In this document: positions 48,904 to 57,151 of the stretch, piece after piece
Numbering within the stretch: position 1 is the first letter of the stretch
How the letters are laid out: every line of letters starts with the position of its first letter
Assembly: GCF_014698045.1 (NCBI RefSeq)
Contig: NZ_JACJSE010000003.1
Location: forward strand, 372,001 to 436,000
DNA length: 64,000 bases
Direction of reading: 5' to 3'
From: Aulosira sp. FACHB-615
GTDB taxonomy: Bacteria > Cyanobacteriota > Cyanobacteriia > Cyanobacteriales > Nostocaceae
Translations under genes and position numbers: made by a program
The notes under the pieces: generated by a model
Database searches by the model: none
Told to the model about the DNA's origin: nothing
Seen by the model: the letters and a program-made list of their open reading frames with translations, nothing else

Positions 48904-49854
48904 TTAACTAACTTTTAGTGCTTTTGCGGGTAAAAATGACTTACGTATAGATGCAATGACTAAAACTAGATATGAAATAATAATGTTTATGGCTAAACCT
49001 GGCCATCTTCTTAAAGCTCCCAAGAAAATTATCCAGTCACTTTTAGTAACGATATTCTGCAAAATCATTTGCAGACAAAATGTTTTAGAATAGCCAATTT
49101 CTAAAAGTTTGGCATAAACTTCCGGTATATAAACAAACCTCATCATGAATGACCATTTTGGGTCTTGCTCCAAATAACTCGCGTGCATTGTACATTCCAA
49201 ATAATTATCTTTAGTGACAATCACACTGCCATTGCTGGCACAAAATCCTGTCCAATATGCTTGGGATGCCAAATTTTTACAAGCAGATTGCCACTGTTGC
49301 AGAGCGCGTTGTACTAATGCTGTTTGATAAACTGTTGCAGTCATAAAAATTACGCCGCCAAAGCTTTCTTTGAGATAATGTTGTAAAGCCGCTTTGCCAT
49401 TAGTCATTGGTGCATCACTATCACTGTTAAACCAGCGTTTTACAGTAATTTCATTTGTTAACTTATCCCTGCCATAGCAATTCAAAAAAATCAGTGCTGT
49501 CTCAGGATTTTGCTTGATAGTTTTTAACAAAAAAGCTAGAGCATTATCTTGAATTGGGTCATCATCGCCAACTGTCCAAACATATTTACCACTAGCAGCT
49601 TGAATGCAGGCAGCGATGTTAGGCATTAAACCTATATTCTCTTGATTTCTATAATATTTAAATGTAGTTTCACTAAAGATTGGTTGCCATTTTTTAATGA
49701 TTTCTTGAGTGTGATCTGTAGAACAATTATCAGAAATAATAATTTCACACTCAGATTCAAATCCTGGCAGGGATTTAGCTAACCAAGATAGTTGTTGTTC
49801 TAACAGTGCGGCACGATTATAAGTAGGAATTGCAATGGTGAGCAACTTATTCAT
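48904..49854 (-). CDS. GT2-like glycosyltransferase, paralogue A
   Basis: This 316-residue GT-A protein has MNKLLTIAIPTYNRAALLEQ, CEIIISDNCSTDHTQEIIKK and KYVWTVGDDDPIQDNALAFL with the DDD metal motif. QHYLKESFGGVIFMTATVYQ, LGALRRWPGLAINIIISYLV and a hydrophobic C-terminus may hold it at the membrane. It is first of the tandem pair, 215 bp after the epimerase gene, with the palindrome 50016-50048 in between acting as possible terminator. Donor sugar is unknown. Confidence 0.83.
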   Translation of the reverse strand: MNKLLTIAIPTYNRAALLEQQLSWLAKSLPGFESECEIIISDNCSTDHTQEIIKKWQPIFSETTFKYYRNQENIGLMPNIAACIQAASGKYVWTVGDDDPIQDNALAFLLKTIKQNPETALIFLNCYGRDKLTNEITVKRWFNSDSDAPMTNGKAALQHYLKESFGGVIFMTATVYQTALVQRALQQWQSACKNLASQAYWTGFCASNGSVIVTKDNYLECTMHASYLEQDPKWSFMMRFVYIPEVYAKLLEIGYSKTFCLQMILQNIVTKSDWIIFLGALRRWPGLAINIIISYLVLVIASIRKSFLPAKALKVS

Positions 49855-50015
49855 TTTTTTGCTAAGATATATTACAGGATGAAATTTAGTATTGTTAATA
49901 TTGGCTTAAGAAGGCAAAAGTAAAAAGTTAAATGGCAAAAACAAGAGAATAAACAATGGTTAAAAATCCCTAAATTAATTTACGGTAATTACTTTTTACT
50001 TCTTAAGTAATTTTT

Positions 50016-50048
50016 ATATCCCCGACTTCTTTAAGAAGTCGGGGATAT
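50016..50048. repeat. Perfect 33-bp palindrome 3' of the epimerase gene
   Basis: ATATCCCCGACTTCTT and AAGAAGTCGGGGATAT are exact 16-bp arms around one T. It begins 20 bp after the epimerase stop codon (minus strand) and could work as its terminator. Confidence 0.88.
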
Positions 50049-50068
50049 AACTTTGTTAAGACTGGGAT

Positions 50069-51097
50069 TTACTTTTTAGTCCAGAAGAAATCTTTGTCAA
50101 TTTGTTCGGTACGGATGAGATACTCTAGCTGCTTTAAGCGAGTAAAACCTCTAAATAAGAAGGTGTCTTCAGTCATATCAATTTGACTGAATAAGTTAAA
50201 TAATTGTTGTGCGCCTAATTGAGCATTCCAATCACATTTAAAACCAGGGAGAATGCTGTTAATTTTATCGAAGGATACGCGATAACTGCGGTTATCTGCG
50301 CCATTTTGACCAAAGCTTAGTTTACAGCCGGGGAAAGCATCAGCAATAATTTCGGCAATTTCTTTGACGCGATAGTTATTACTGGTATCACCAACATTGA
50401 AGATTTGATTATGTACAAGGTCGCGTGGTGCTTCTAAGGCACAGATAATGGCTTTACAAATATCTAATGCGTGGACTAATGGCCGCCAAGGTGTACCATC
50501 GCTGATCATTTTAATTTCTTTACTTGTCCAAGCTAAACCAGCGAGGTTGTTTAATACAATGTCAAACCGCATTCTAGGAGAAGCGCCAAAAGCTGTGGCG
50601 TTTCGCATGAATGTTGGGGAAAAATCATCATCTGCCAGGGGTCTAACATCCCGTTCAACGAGGGTTTTACATTCTGCATAAGCAGTTTGGGGATTGATGG
50701 GAGATTCTTCTGTCACATCGCCTTCTGTAGCAACACCATAAACACTACACGAAGACATATAGACGAAGCGTCGGATACCCATTGTTTTAGCTAAATTAGC
50801 AAGGCGTACAGAACCTAAATGATTGATTTCGTAGGTAATATTGGGTGCTAGTTGTCCAGTGGGGTCGTTGGAAAGTTCCGCCATGTGAACAATTGCTTCT
50901 ACACCTTCTAAATCTTCTGGGGTGATGTGGCGGATATCTTTGTTGAGGGTTTTAGCGGTAATTTCTGTACCGTTGTATAGCCAACCAACTTTATAAAAGC
51001 CTGTATCAACACCGATGACTTCATGGCCACGTTCAATTAACAGAGGAGGCAATAAAGAACCTAAGTAGCCTTCTGTTCCGGTTACTAATATTTTCAT
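50069..51097 (-). CDS. NAD-dependent nucleotide-sugar epimerase/dehydratase
   Basis: This 342-residue extended-SDR enzyme has the N-terminal glycine motif VTGTEGYLGSLLPPLL, an acidic residue at VIGVDTGFY marking NAD preference, and HMAELSNDPTG. The catalytic Ser lies in YMSSCSVYG and the Tyr-x3-Lys pair in QTAYAECKTLVERD. HALDICKAIICALEAPRD and IFNVGDTSNNYRVKEIAEII are typical of sugar epimerases. It probably produces or isomerises a nucleotide sugar for the envelope polysaccharide, working after RfbF. It corresponds by position to alr2827 in the Anabaena HEP cluster, from memory. The gene may share transcription with the oxidoreductase 176 bp upstream. Confidence 0.86.
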   Translation of the reverse strand: MKILVTGTEGYLGSLLPPLLIERGHEVIGVDTGFYKVGWLYNGTEITAKTLNKDIRHITPEDLEGVEAIVHMAELSNDPTGQLAPNITYEINHLGSVRLANLAKTMGIRRFVYMSSCSVYGVATEGDVTEESPINPQTAYAECKTLVERDVRPLADDDFSPTFMRNATAFGASPRMRFDIVLNNLAGLAWTSKEIKMISDGTPWRPLVHALDICKAIICALEAPRDLVHNQIFNVGDTSNNYRVKEIAEIIADAFPGCKLSFGQNGADNRSYRVSFDKINSILPGFKCDWNAQLGAQQLFNLFSQIDMTEDTFLFRGFTRLKQLEYLIRTEQIDKDFFWTKK

Positions 51098-51273
51098 TTG
51101 TGGAAATTCCTTTAAAAGTTTTGAGGTAAAAATTCAGGAGTCAGAAAATGTTTTAAAAGCCCTCTATTTGCTAGTAAGACATTTGAGATCCCCCTAAATC
51201 CCCCTTAAAAAGGGGGACTTTGACGCATTTTCTGGCACTCTGGGATACTTACGCCACTCCCAACTCCCAATGC

Positions 51274-52488
51274 TTATGCAACAATTACAGTTTCAAGATG
51301 GGATTGTTGGGGAACTTGAGAAGCGATCGCTTTGCCAATTTCTAAAGAAGATGTGGCTGCGGGCGAAGGTGCATTGCACACATGAATGGAGTTTTGACCA
51401 GGAATGATCAAAAAGTCGTCTACTAGTTTGCCATCATCCATTAAAGCTTGGGCGCGGACTCCCGCATGGGTGGGAACTAAATCTTCGGCTTGAACTTCGG
51501 GAATCAGTTTTTGCAAACTTTTGACAAATGCTGCTTTGCTAAAGGAACGAATGATTTCTTGGATACCTTCGTCAGCGTGTTTAGCTGCAAGTTTCCAGAA
51601 ACCGGGGTAAGTCATGACTTCTGCAAAGTCCCGCAAGTCGAAGTCGGTTTTTTTGTAACCTTCGCGCTTGAGGCTGAGAACGGCGTTGGGGCCAGCATGA
51701 ACTGTACCATCAATCATTTTGGTAAAGTGAACGCCCAGGAAGGGAAAATCAGGGTTTGGTACTGGATAAATTAGGGTTTTTACCAGATACCGCTTTTCTG
51801 GGGTGAGTTCGTAATATTCGCCCCGGAAAGGTACGATTTTCGCTTTGGGTTCGACTCCACCTAACTTAGCAATGCGATCGCTATGCAATCCGGCACAATT
51901 GATGATAAATTTCGTTTCAAAGTTGCCTTGATTGGTTTCCAATACTTGATTTTTCCCACTCGCAGAGATTTTCAATACTTTGGTATTGAGGCGTAAATCT
52001 CCACCTTGATTTTGAATTAATTGGGCGTATTTTAAACAAACTTGCTTGTAATTAACAATACCAGTTGAAAATACCCGAATACCTGCCACACAGCTTACAT
52101 GAGGTTCAATTTCTTTTACCTCTTCTGGGCTGATTTTCTGGACTTTTAAGTTATTTTCTAAACCACGTTGATAGAGATTTTCTAACCGTGGTATTTCTTG
52201 TTCATCGGTAGCAACAATAACTTTACCGCAGATTTCATGGTCAATTTCATGCTCTTGGCAGAATTCCACCATCGAGCGACTACCATCACGGCAAAATTTA
52301 GCTTTAAAACTCCCTGGTTTGTAGTAAATGCCAGAGTGAATTACCCCACTATTATTGCCAGTTTGGTGAAATGCCCAGTTACTTTCTTTTTCTAATACTA
52401 AAATGCGTGCTTGTGGATAGCGTTTACCCAAGGCCATCGCTGTTGATAAACCTACTATGCCACCGCCGACAATCGCAAAATCGTACAT
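51274..52488 (-). CDS. lhgO: FAD-dependent L-2-hydroxyglutarate oxidase-like protein
   Basis: This 404-residue protein has the FAD dinucleotide motif FAIVGGGIVGLSTAMALGKR at the N-terminus, LEKESNWAFHQTGNNSGVIH, and SGIYYKPGSFKAKFCRDGSR. The region IINCAGLHSDRIAKLGG is followed by VPFRGEYYELTPEKRYLVKT and a C-terminal HVCNAPSPAATSSLEIGKAI that closes the FAD site. This is the LhgO/YgaF pattern. ATG 52488 (MYDFAIV) is chosen over ATG 52500, because the extra codons (MTNN) come from a heptamer array. Within the HEP island the true substrate might differ from 2-hydroxyglutarate; family annotation alone is firm. Position matches alr2826 in Anabaena from memory. Confidence 0.83.
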   Translation of the reverse strand: MYDFAIVGGGIVGLSTAMALGKRYPQARILVLEKESNWAFHQTGNNSGVIHSGIYYKPGSFKAKFCRDGSRSMVEFCQEHEIDHEICGKVIVATDEQEIPRLENLYQRGLENNLKVQKISPEEVKEIEPHVSCVAGIRVFSTGIVNYKQVCLKYAQLIQNQGGDLRLNTKVLKISASGKNQVLETNQGNFETKFIINCAGLHSDRIAKLGGVEPKAKIVPFRGEYYELTPEKRYLVKTLIYPVPNPDFPFLGVHFTKMIDGTVHAGPNAVLSLKREGYKKTDFDLRDFAEVMTYPGFWKLAAKHADEGIQEIIRSFSKAAFVKSLQKLIPEVQAEDLVPTHAGVRAQALMDDGKLVDDFLIIPGQNSIHVCNAPSPAATSSLEIGKAIASQVPQQSHLETVIVA

Positions 52489-52519
52489 ATTATTTGTCAT
52501 TAGTCATTTGTCATTAGTC
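52489..52519. repeat. Heptamer array at the lhgO start
   Basis: TTTGTCATTAGTCATTTGTCATTAGTCA: four heptamers of GTCATTT/GTCATTA type, overlapping the possible upstream start codon of lhgO. On the minus strand it reads TGACTAATGACAAAT repeats, supplying extra ATG codons. Confidence 0.8.
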
Positions 52520-52585
52520 AAAAAGCTGAAAGTAGAAGCTTGAGCATAAAATTTCATACTTCAGACTTCATACTTCCTACTTTTC

Positions 52586-53359
52586 TTACCATACTTGCCA
52601 AGGCGCTTTACCACTCTGCCATAGTTCTTCGAGATGATTTTTATCGCGCAAGGTATCCATTGGCTGCCAAAAACCATTATGTTTAAAAGCAGATAACTGT
52701 TCCATGTCAGCTAACTTTTCTAATGGTTCTTTCTCCCAAACGGTGCTGTCATCCGCAATTAAATCGATAACATCTGGTTCTAGGATAAAATAGCCACCAT
52801 TTACCCAAGCACCTTCACCGTCGCGTTTCTCACGGAAGCTGGTGATTTTTGTTTGCTCTTGTTCTAAGGAAATAGCGCCAAAACGTCCGGCTGGTTGTAC
52901 TGCTGTGAGTGTCGCTAATGTTTTTTGTTGTTTGTGAAATTTAATTAGCTCAGTGATATTTATATCACTCACACCATCACCATAAGTAAAGCAGAAAGTG
53001 TCATTTCCGACATGTTCAGCAACTCTTTTTAAGCGTCCACCAGTCATGGTACTGTCGCCAGTATTGACTAATGTTACACGCCAAGGTTCTGCATAACCAG
53101 AATGTACATTCATTTGGTTAAAACGCATATCAAAAGTTACATCTGACATGTGTAAGAAGTAATTAGCAAAATACTCCTTAATCACGTAACCTTTGTAACC
53201 ACAACAAATAATAAAATCATTAATGCCGTGGGCAGAATAAGTTTTCATTATGTGCCAAAGAATTGGTTTACCACCAATTTCAACCATTGGCTTTGGTCTG
53301 ATACTGGTTTCTTCACTGAGGCGTGTACCAAGTCCACCAGCCAAAATCACCGCTTTCAT
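52586..53359 (-). CDS. rfbF: Glucose-1-phosphate cytidylyltransferase
   Basis: RfbF couples glucose 1-phosphate with CTP to CDP-glucose, the precursor of 3,6-dideoxy and related sugars. The 257-residue protein has LAGGLGTRLSEETSIRPKPM at the N-terminus (pyrophosphorylase signature with the Lys of KPM), VEIGGKPILWHIMKTYSAHG, FIICCGYKGYVIKEYFANY, FCFTYGDGVSDINI with the metal-binding Asp, and GWVNGG-like AWVNGGYFILEPDVIDLI. The end has FWQPMDTLRDKNHLEELWQS. These are characteristic of RfbF rather than RmlA. It is the first gene of the minus-strand HEP island, matching alr2825 in Anabaena. A typical CDP-glucose 4,6-dehydratase is not obvious nearby. Confidence 0.92.
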   Translation of the reverse strand: MKAVILAGGLGTRLSEETSIRPKPMVEIGGKPILWHIMKTYSAHGINDFIICCGYKGYVIKEYFANYFLHMSDVTFDMRFNQMNVHSGYAEPWRVTLVNTGDSTMTGGRLKRVAEHVGNDTFCFTYGDGVSDINITELIKFHKQQKTLATLTAVQPAGRFGAISLEQEQTKITSFREKRDGEGAWVNGGYFILEPDVIDLIADDSTVWEKEPLEKLADMEQLSAFKHNGFWQPMDTLRDKNHLEELWQSGKAPWQVW

Positions 53360-53856
53360 GCAATTACCTCGGAGATTTGTAGGGAATTATTTTTTATTTT
53401 CTGGAGATGAAGAGGATGCACTTGGTTGGAGAGAATTTGTCTTTGCTCTGTTTTTCTCCGTACATAATCTAACTAGAATTTTTGCTACTTGTATGAAGGA
53501 AAAGTAAATTAAAATCTGGAATGTGTAAAAGGTTTATGAATAGTTTTTACACAAAAAAATTATCACGTAAATGAATATAATTTTTAACAAAAATATGATT
53601 TCAATTTACGTGTAATATAAATATATACGTAATATATAGGAATACGGTTTGATTCCTGAATCTAGTTGTGTAGATAGGGAGTAGAGAATGGGGAATAGGG
53701 CGTTGAAATATTATGTTTGATCGCAACTTAGTATCAGATCAGAAATTTAACCGCCGATCAATTAAGAATTTGATTGATTTGTTTTATTTGTAGCTTTTGT
53801 GGACAGTGCAGAAAATATTTTCTAGTAATAATTAGTGCCAATTTTTACATAAACTC

Positions 53857-53889
53857 AGATACCCGACTTCTTTAAGAAGTCAGGTATCT
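53857..53889. repeat. 33-bp palindrome with one mismatch
   Basis: AGATACCCGACTTCTT and AAGAAGTCAGGTATCT pair over 16 positions with one mismatch. It lies 3' of the kinase triad operon, beyond the MITE copy. Confidence 0.85.
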
Positions 53890-53917
53890 AATTGTTCAAT
53901 ATTGAAGAAGAACTATT

Positions 53918-54066
53918 GACAAATGGTAAGTATTCAGTACCCAGGAGTCAGAAGTCAGAATTTAGAGGTATTTAGTAGATTAGTAAATTGATTCATCAAA
54001 TAATTCTCCTCATTCTTCAACTTTTCTGGCTTCTGAATTCTGACTCCTGAATTCTTACGACAAATG
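53918..54066. mobile_element. MITE copy 2 (133 bp) with perfect 8-bp target duplication
   Basis: The element runs 53926-54058, starting GTAAGTATTCAG and ending CTGAATTCTTAC (one mismatch between ends). It is flanked by identical GACAAATG at 53918-53925 and 54059-54066. Removing it restores a plain heptamer sequence (TTGACAAATGACCAATGAC). Its interior matches the reverse complement of 42437-42572 closely by eye. No coding capacity, so it needs a transposase in trans. Confidence 0.9.
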
Positions 54067-54080
54067 ACCAATGACTACCG

Positions 54081-56261
54081 CTAATTTGTGCCTACAGTTC
54101 CCCAAGCACTAGAACTTTGCAGTAAAGCATTACATTGACTTTCAATGATCACACACATACTGCTGAGTGCTTGTTGATAATTTTCTGTATCTTCTTGTTC
54201 TAAGGCGAGTTTGGCGGCTAATTGCAAGTCTTCGACGGCTTTTTGGTTATTTTTGTCTGCTTCTTTACCACCGTATTGAGCGACTTCATAGCGCACCATA
54301 CCGCGTTTGAGATAAGCTTTTGCCAATTTTTCGTTAAGTTTTAATGCTTGGTCAAAGTCAGCGATCGCATTTTGGTATTGTTGAGCGTATTCGGTGCTGT
54401 ACTGTGCCATTTGGTAATATACCGAGCCGCGTTGAAAATACGCTTCAGCTTTGGAGGCGTTGAGTTTAATCGCTGCGGAAAAATCGGCTATGGCTTGCTG
54501 GAACTCTTTGAGAGATTCACCACTATACTTGGCGATTTGCGCTCGGACAATCCCTCTACGGATATATGCTTCGGCTTCTTTGATGTTGAGGCGGATGGCA
54601 TTGTTAAAATCTGCGATCGCTAAATGATATTCTCGATCTGGATCATTGCTATACTCAGCCAGCATGTAGCGAGCGTTACCACGATTTACAAAAGCTTTCA
54701 CTTCCTGGGGATTAATTTCCAACGCTGTCGTATAGTCTGTTAATGCCCCTTCGTAGTCTTTAAGATTGTAACGAGCATTACCTCGATTAATAAAAGATTT
54801 GGCGTATTTTGGTTCTTCTTGGATGGCTTTGGTAAAACTTTCGACTGCTTGCTTATAGTCACGCACTTGGTAAGCAGTATGACCTTGTTTGTAATAATCA
54901 GCAAAATGTAGCACCTGCCGACTTGGTGCGGTATGTGTCATCAAGGTTTGCTGAGTATAGGCATTTTGCGACACAAACGGACGGGTAAATTTTACCATCA
55001 CATCCAAATAACCCAACATCCCTAAACCCAGACAACCTAAAACAATCGGGTAAATTTTGGATATCTTGCGCCGTTGATAAGGAAAATAATTCGGCTGATT
55101 ATTTGGTTGCCAAGAATTACCCTTGGCAAATGACATCACTGGCTGTGGTAAGCGATGAGGTTGATTGTAGCGTCTGGTGGGGATGGTAGCAGGTTTGAGA
55201 TGTTCTCGATTTTCAATTGCCCGTTGTGAAGGAAAAGGATCTCGTCCGCCTAAACGCAAAGTCCGTTCACACCAAGGGCAGCTATGCAAGTGATTACTGT
55301 AACGATGCTGAGGATTGGTAGTACAGGTAATTAAAGCATCTTCAGCTTCCGTCAGAGCCGACAACCAAGCTTGAGCATTGGGACGTAGCTGCGGGTTGTT
55401 GTGGCCAGTTTCAAAACACTGGATAAACAATGCCTGCAAGCTAGGATGTAGAATTTCCCAAGGAGGCGCAATGGGAGTCGGCAGATAAGGAACTTGGCGG
55501 TTTTGGCTGTAGGTGAAGTGTCCAGCCGCAATCCGGGCTTCGTAGGCTGGCGGTTCCGCAGTGCCTTGAAAAATCCCCGAAAAAGGATGTGTCCCTTCCA
55601 TTAATAATTGGAAGATCAGCACTGCTAAACCAAAGGAGTCATGATCAATTGTGCGATCGTGTTGGGCGAAAACTTTGTTTTGCAGTTCTGGGGGAGTAAA
55701 CTCTGGTTTACCCACTGCACAACGATAGACAAGATTATTATTTAAATCTGGCACTTGGAAAGAGTCAGTATCTACCAAACTCACCAGTGCTGTGTCACTG
55801 ACTAAGATGTTGGACTCGTTGACATCACCCACGCAATAACCACTACTGTGCAGGGCTGCAAAAGCCGCCGCTAAATTCCGCGCTGTCCGCACTAAATATT
55901 GATAGTTGAATAACGGGCAGTGTTGGCGACGGGTTCTGGGGTTGTAAAAGTCAATAATTGGCCGCATCCCGCGAATCCGAGGCATGATAAAGCCAATGAC
56001 AGTTTTACTCCCATCTGCTGTCTTGATTAACTCCTGTGGCCAAGCAATGGAAATATGCCCCAAATTAGCTGTCGGGTTTTCCGGTGGGTTTGCCAACATC
56101 GCTTGCAGTTTTTTAGCATGATTGGCTGTGGGTTTGTGATAAACCTTCGCCACTAAATCGCCATCAGATGGCACTGCATAAACACAGGCTTCACCACCTC
56201 GTCCTAAGCTGACGCTGAGGTTGATAATTTCTGGCTGGGGAAGACAACGTAGTACCTTCAT
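54081..56261 (-). CDS. Protein kinase-like protein with TPR repeats (TerY-P triad kinase)
   Basis: The 726-residue protein begins with a divergent Ser/Thr kinase domain: glycine loop LGRGGEACVY (about 19-28), Lys39 in VAKVYHK, catalytic loop VGDVNESNILV (Asp and Asn kept, HRD changed to VGD), and DTDSFQVPD replacing DFG. The PEFTPPELQ activation/APE region follows. A Cys/His-rich segment (CTTNPQHRYSNHLHSCPWCE, about 315-335) may bind zinc. A transmembrane helix at about 398-420 leads to five or six TPR units from about 450 (SFINRGNARYNLKDYEGALT and repeats). This architecture, with PP2C and VWA genes directly upstream, is the TerY-phosphorylation triad. Substrates are unknown. Confidence 0.85.
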   Translation of the reverse strand: MKVLRCLPQPEIINLSVSLGRGGEACVYAVPSDGDLVAKVYHKPTANHAKKLQAMLANPPENPTANLGHISIAWPQELIKTADGSKTVIGFIMPRIRGMRPIIDFYNPRTRRQHCPLFNYQYLVRTARNLAAAFAALHSSGYCVGDVNESNILVSDTALVSLVDTDSFQVPDLNNNLVYRCAVGKPEFTPPELQNKVFAQHDRTIDHDSFGLAVLIFQLLMEGTHPFSGIFQGTAEPPAYEARIAAGHFTYSQNRQVPYLPTPIAPPWEILHPSLQALFIQCFETGHNNPQLRPNAQAWLSALTEAEDALITCTTNPQHRYSNHLHSCPWCERTLRLGGRDPFPSQRAIENREHLKPATIPTRRYNQPHRLPQPVMSFAKGNSWQPNNQPNYFPYQRRKISKIYPIVLGCLGLGMLGYLDVMVKFTRPFVSQNAYTQQTLMTHTAPSRQVLHFADYYKQGHTAYQVRDYKQAVESFTKAIQEEPKYAKSFINRGNARYNLKDYEGALTDYTTALEINPQEVKAFVNRGNARYMLAEYSNDPDREYHLAIADFNNAIRLNIKEAEAYIRRGIVRAQIAKYSGESLKEFQQAIADFSAAIKLNASKAEAYFQRGSVYYQMAQYSTEYAQQYQNAIADFDQALKLNEKLAKAYLKRGMVRYEVAQYGGKEADKNNQKAVEDLQLAAKLALEQEDTENYQQALSSMCVIIESQCNALLQSSSAWGTVGTN

Positions 56262-56318
56262 GTTTAAGTCACTGTTAACGGGGGTTAGATAAAAAGACCG
56301 AACTTGCAGAATCCTTGT

Positions 56319-57101
56319 TTATGAGCGGTTGAAGGCAGCAATAATTAGTGTTAAATCATCGTCGGTACGTTGTGTTATCCGCTCAGAACCTAAAAACCTC
56401 ACGAGTTGCTCTTTTGCTAAGGACTTATCCTCGGCGTTTTCGATAAAGTCAAACAAAGGAAAAAAGAAGGGTTTGTGAGGTTCGCCAACAACCATGTTTA
56501 AAGCCAGCATTTGTAGTCCATCGGTGAGGATACCAACGTTGACTATTTCTTCTCGCCATAATCTCATTTGGGCTGTGTCTATAGCATCTAAGGAAGTCAA
56601 GAAAGTCGTTTCGTTGATATATTCTCCGTTATTGGGTATGGTTAGCGCAATTAAATTTCCTTGACGATTTTTTGCGACTGCCATTCCGTCACCGATTTGA
56701 GCGGCTGCTACCATTTGGGGTGTAGCGATGGTAATGATTAAGGTAGTTGCCAAATCTTGGGGCTGTTGGTTACAAGCTGCGGCTTCTGTTTCTACGGCTT
56801 TTTTCGCAGCCAGCAAGGCATCACTCAACAAAGATTGCACTTCCAAATCATCAGCTAACACAGCGCGAGAAACTTCTTTGTGCGATAAATGTTCTACAGC
56901 TGCTTCTGTCGCCACCATTGCGCCAATTTTCCCCTGACTGGCAGAACCTGCGCCATCTGCTGCTGCGGCTACTAATATATTGTCTGGTAATAGTTGCCAG
57001 TTGTGAGCATCCTGACACAGCTGCTTATTTCTGATGTGGCTGGTACCACATACAGATGCGGCGACTACCCGCCAATGATCAATCTGTTTTGATGTGTTCA
57101 T
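56319..57101 (-). CDS. PP2C family protein phosphatase (TerY-P triad)
   Basis: This 260-residue metal-dependent Ser/Thr phosphatase has WRVVAASVCGTSHIRNKQLC, QDAHNW with the first metal Asp, VAAAADGAGSASQGKIGAMV with the DGxG motif, VAAAQIGDGMAVA, and RTDDDLTLIIAAF at the C-terminus. Each is a PP2C hallmark. ATG 57101 (MNTSKQ) is preferred; a GTG at 57143 would add 14 residues. It lies between the VWA gene (50 bp upstream) and the kinase (57 bp downstream) in one apparent operon. It probably opposes the kinase on the VWA protein or a shared partner. Confidence 0.87.
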   Translation of the reverse strand: MNTSKQIDHWRVVAASVCGTSHIRNKQLCQDAHNWQLLPDNILVAAAADGAGSASQGKIGAMVATEAAVEHLSHKEVSRAVLADDLEVQSLLSDALLAAKKAVETEAAACNQQPQDLATTLIITIATPQMVAAAQIGDGMAVAKNRQGNLIALTIPNNGEYINETTFLTSLDAIDTAQMRLWREEIVNVGILTDGLQMLALNMVVGEPHKPFFFPLFDFIENAEDKSLAKEQLVRFLGSERITQRTDDDLTLIIAAFNRS

Positions 57102-57151
57102 AGATTCTGTGTCTGGGCTAGCTGTGTAAGTATGAAACCCCACGAGGGCGA

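Larger units (their letters stand above)
53360..54080. other. HEP island upstream region with palindrome and MITE
   Basis: This 721-bp gap lies between the kinase gene (-) and rfbF (-). Just upstream of rfbF is AT-rich sequence (53500-53650) that probably contains the island promoter; no exact NtcA box is seen. A palindrome (53857-53889) and an intact MITE (53918-54066) fill the distal part. Confidence 0.6.
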
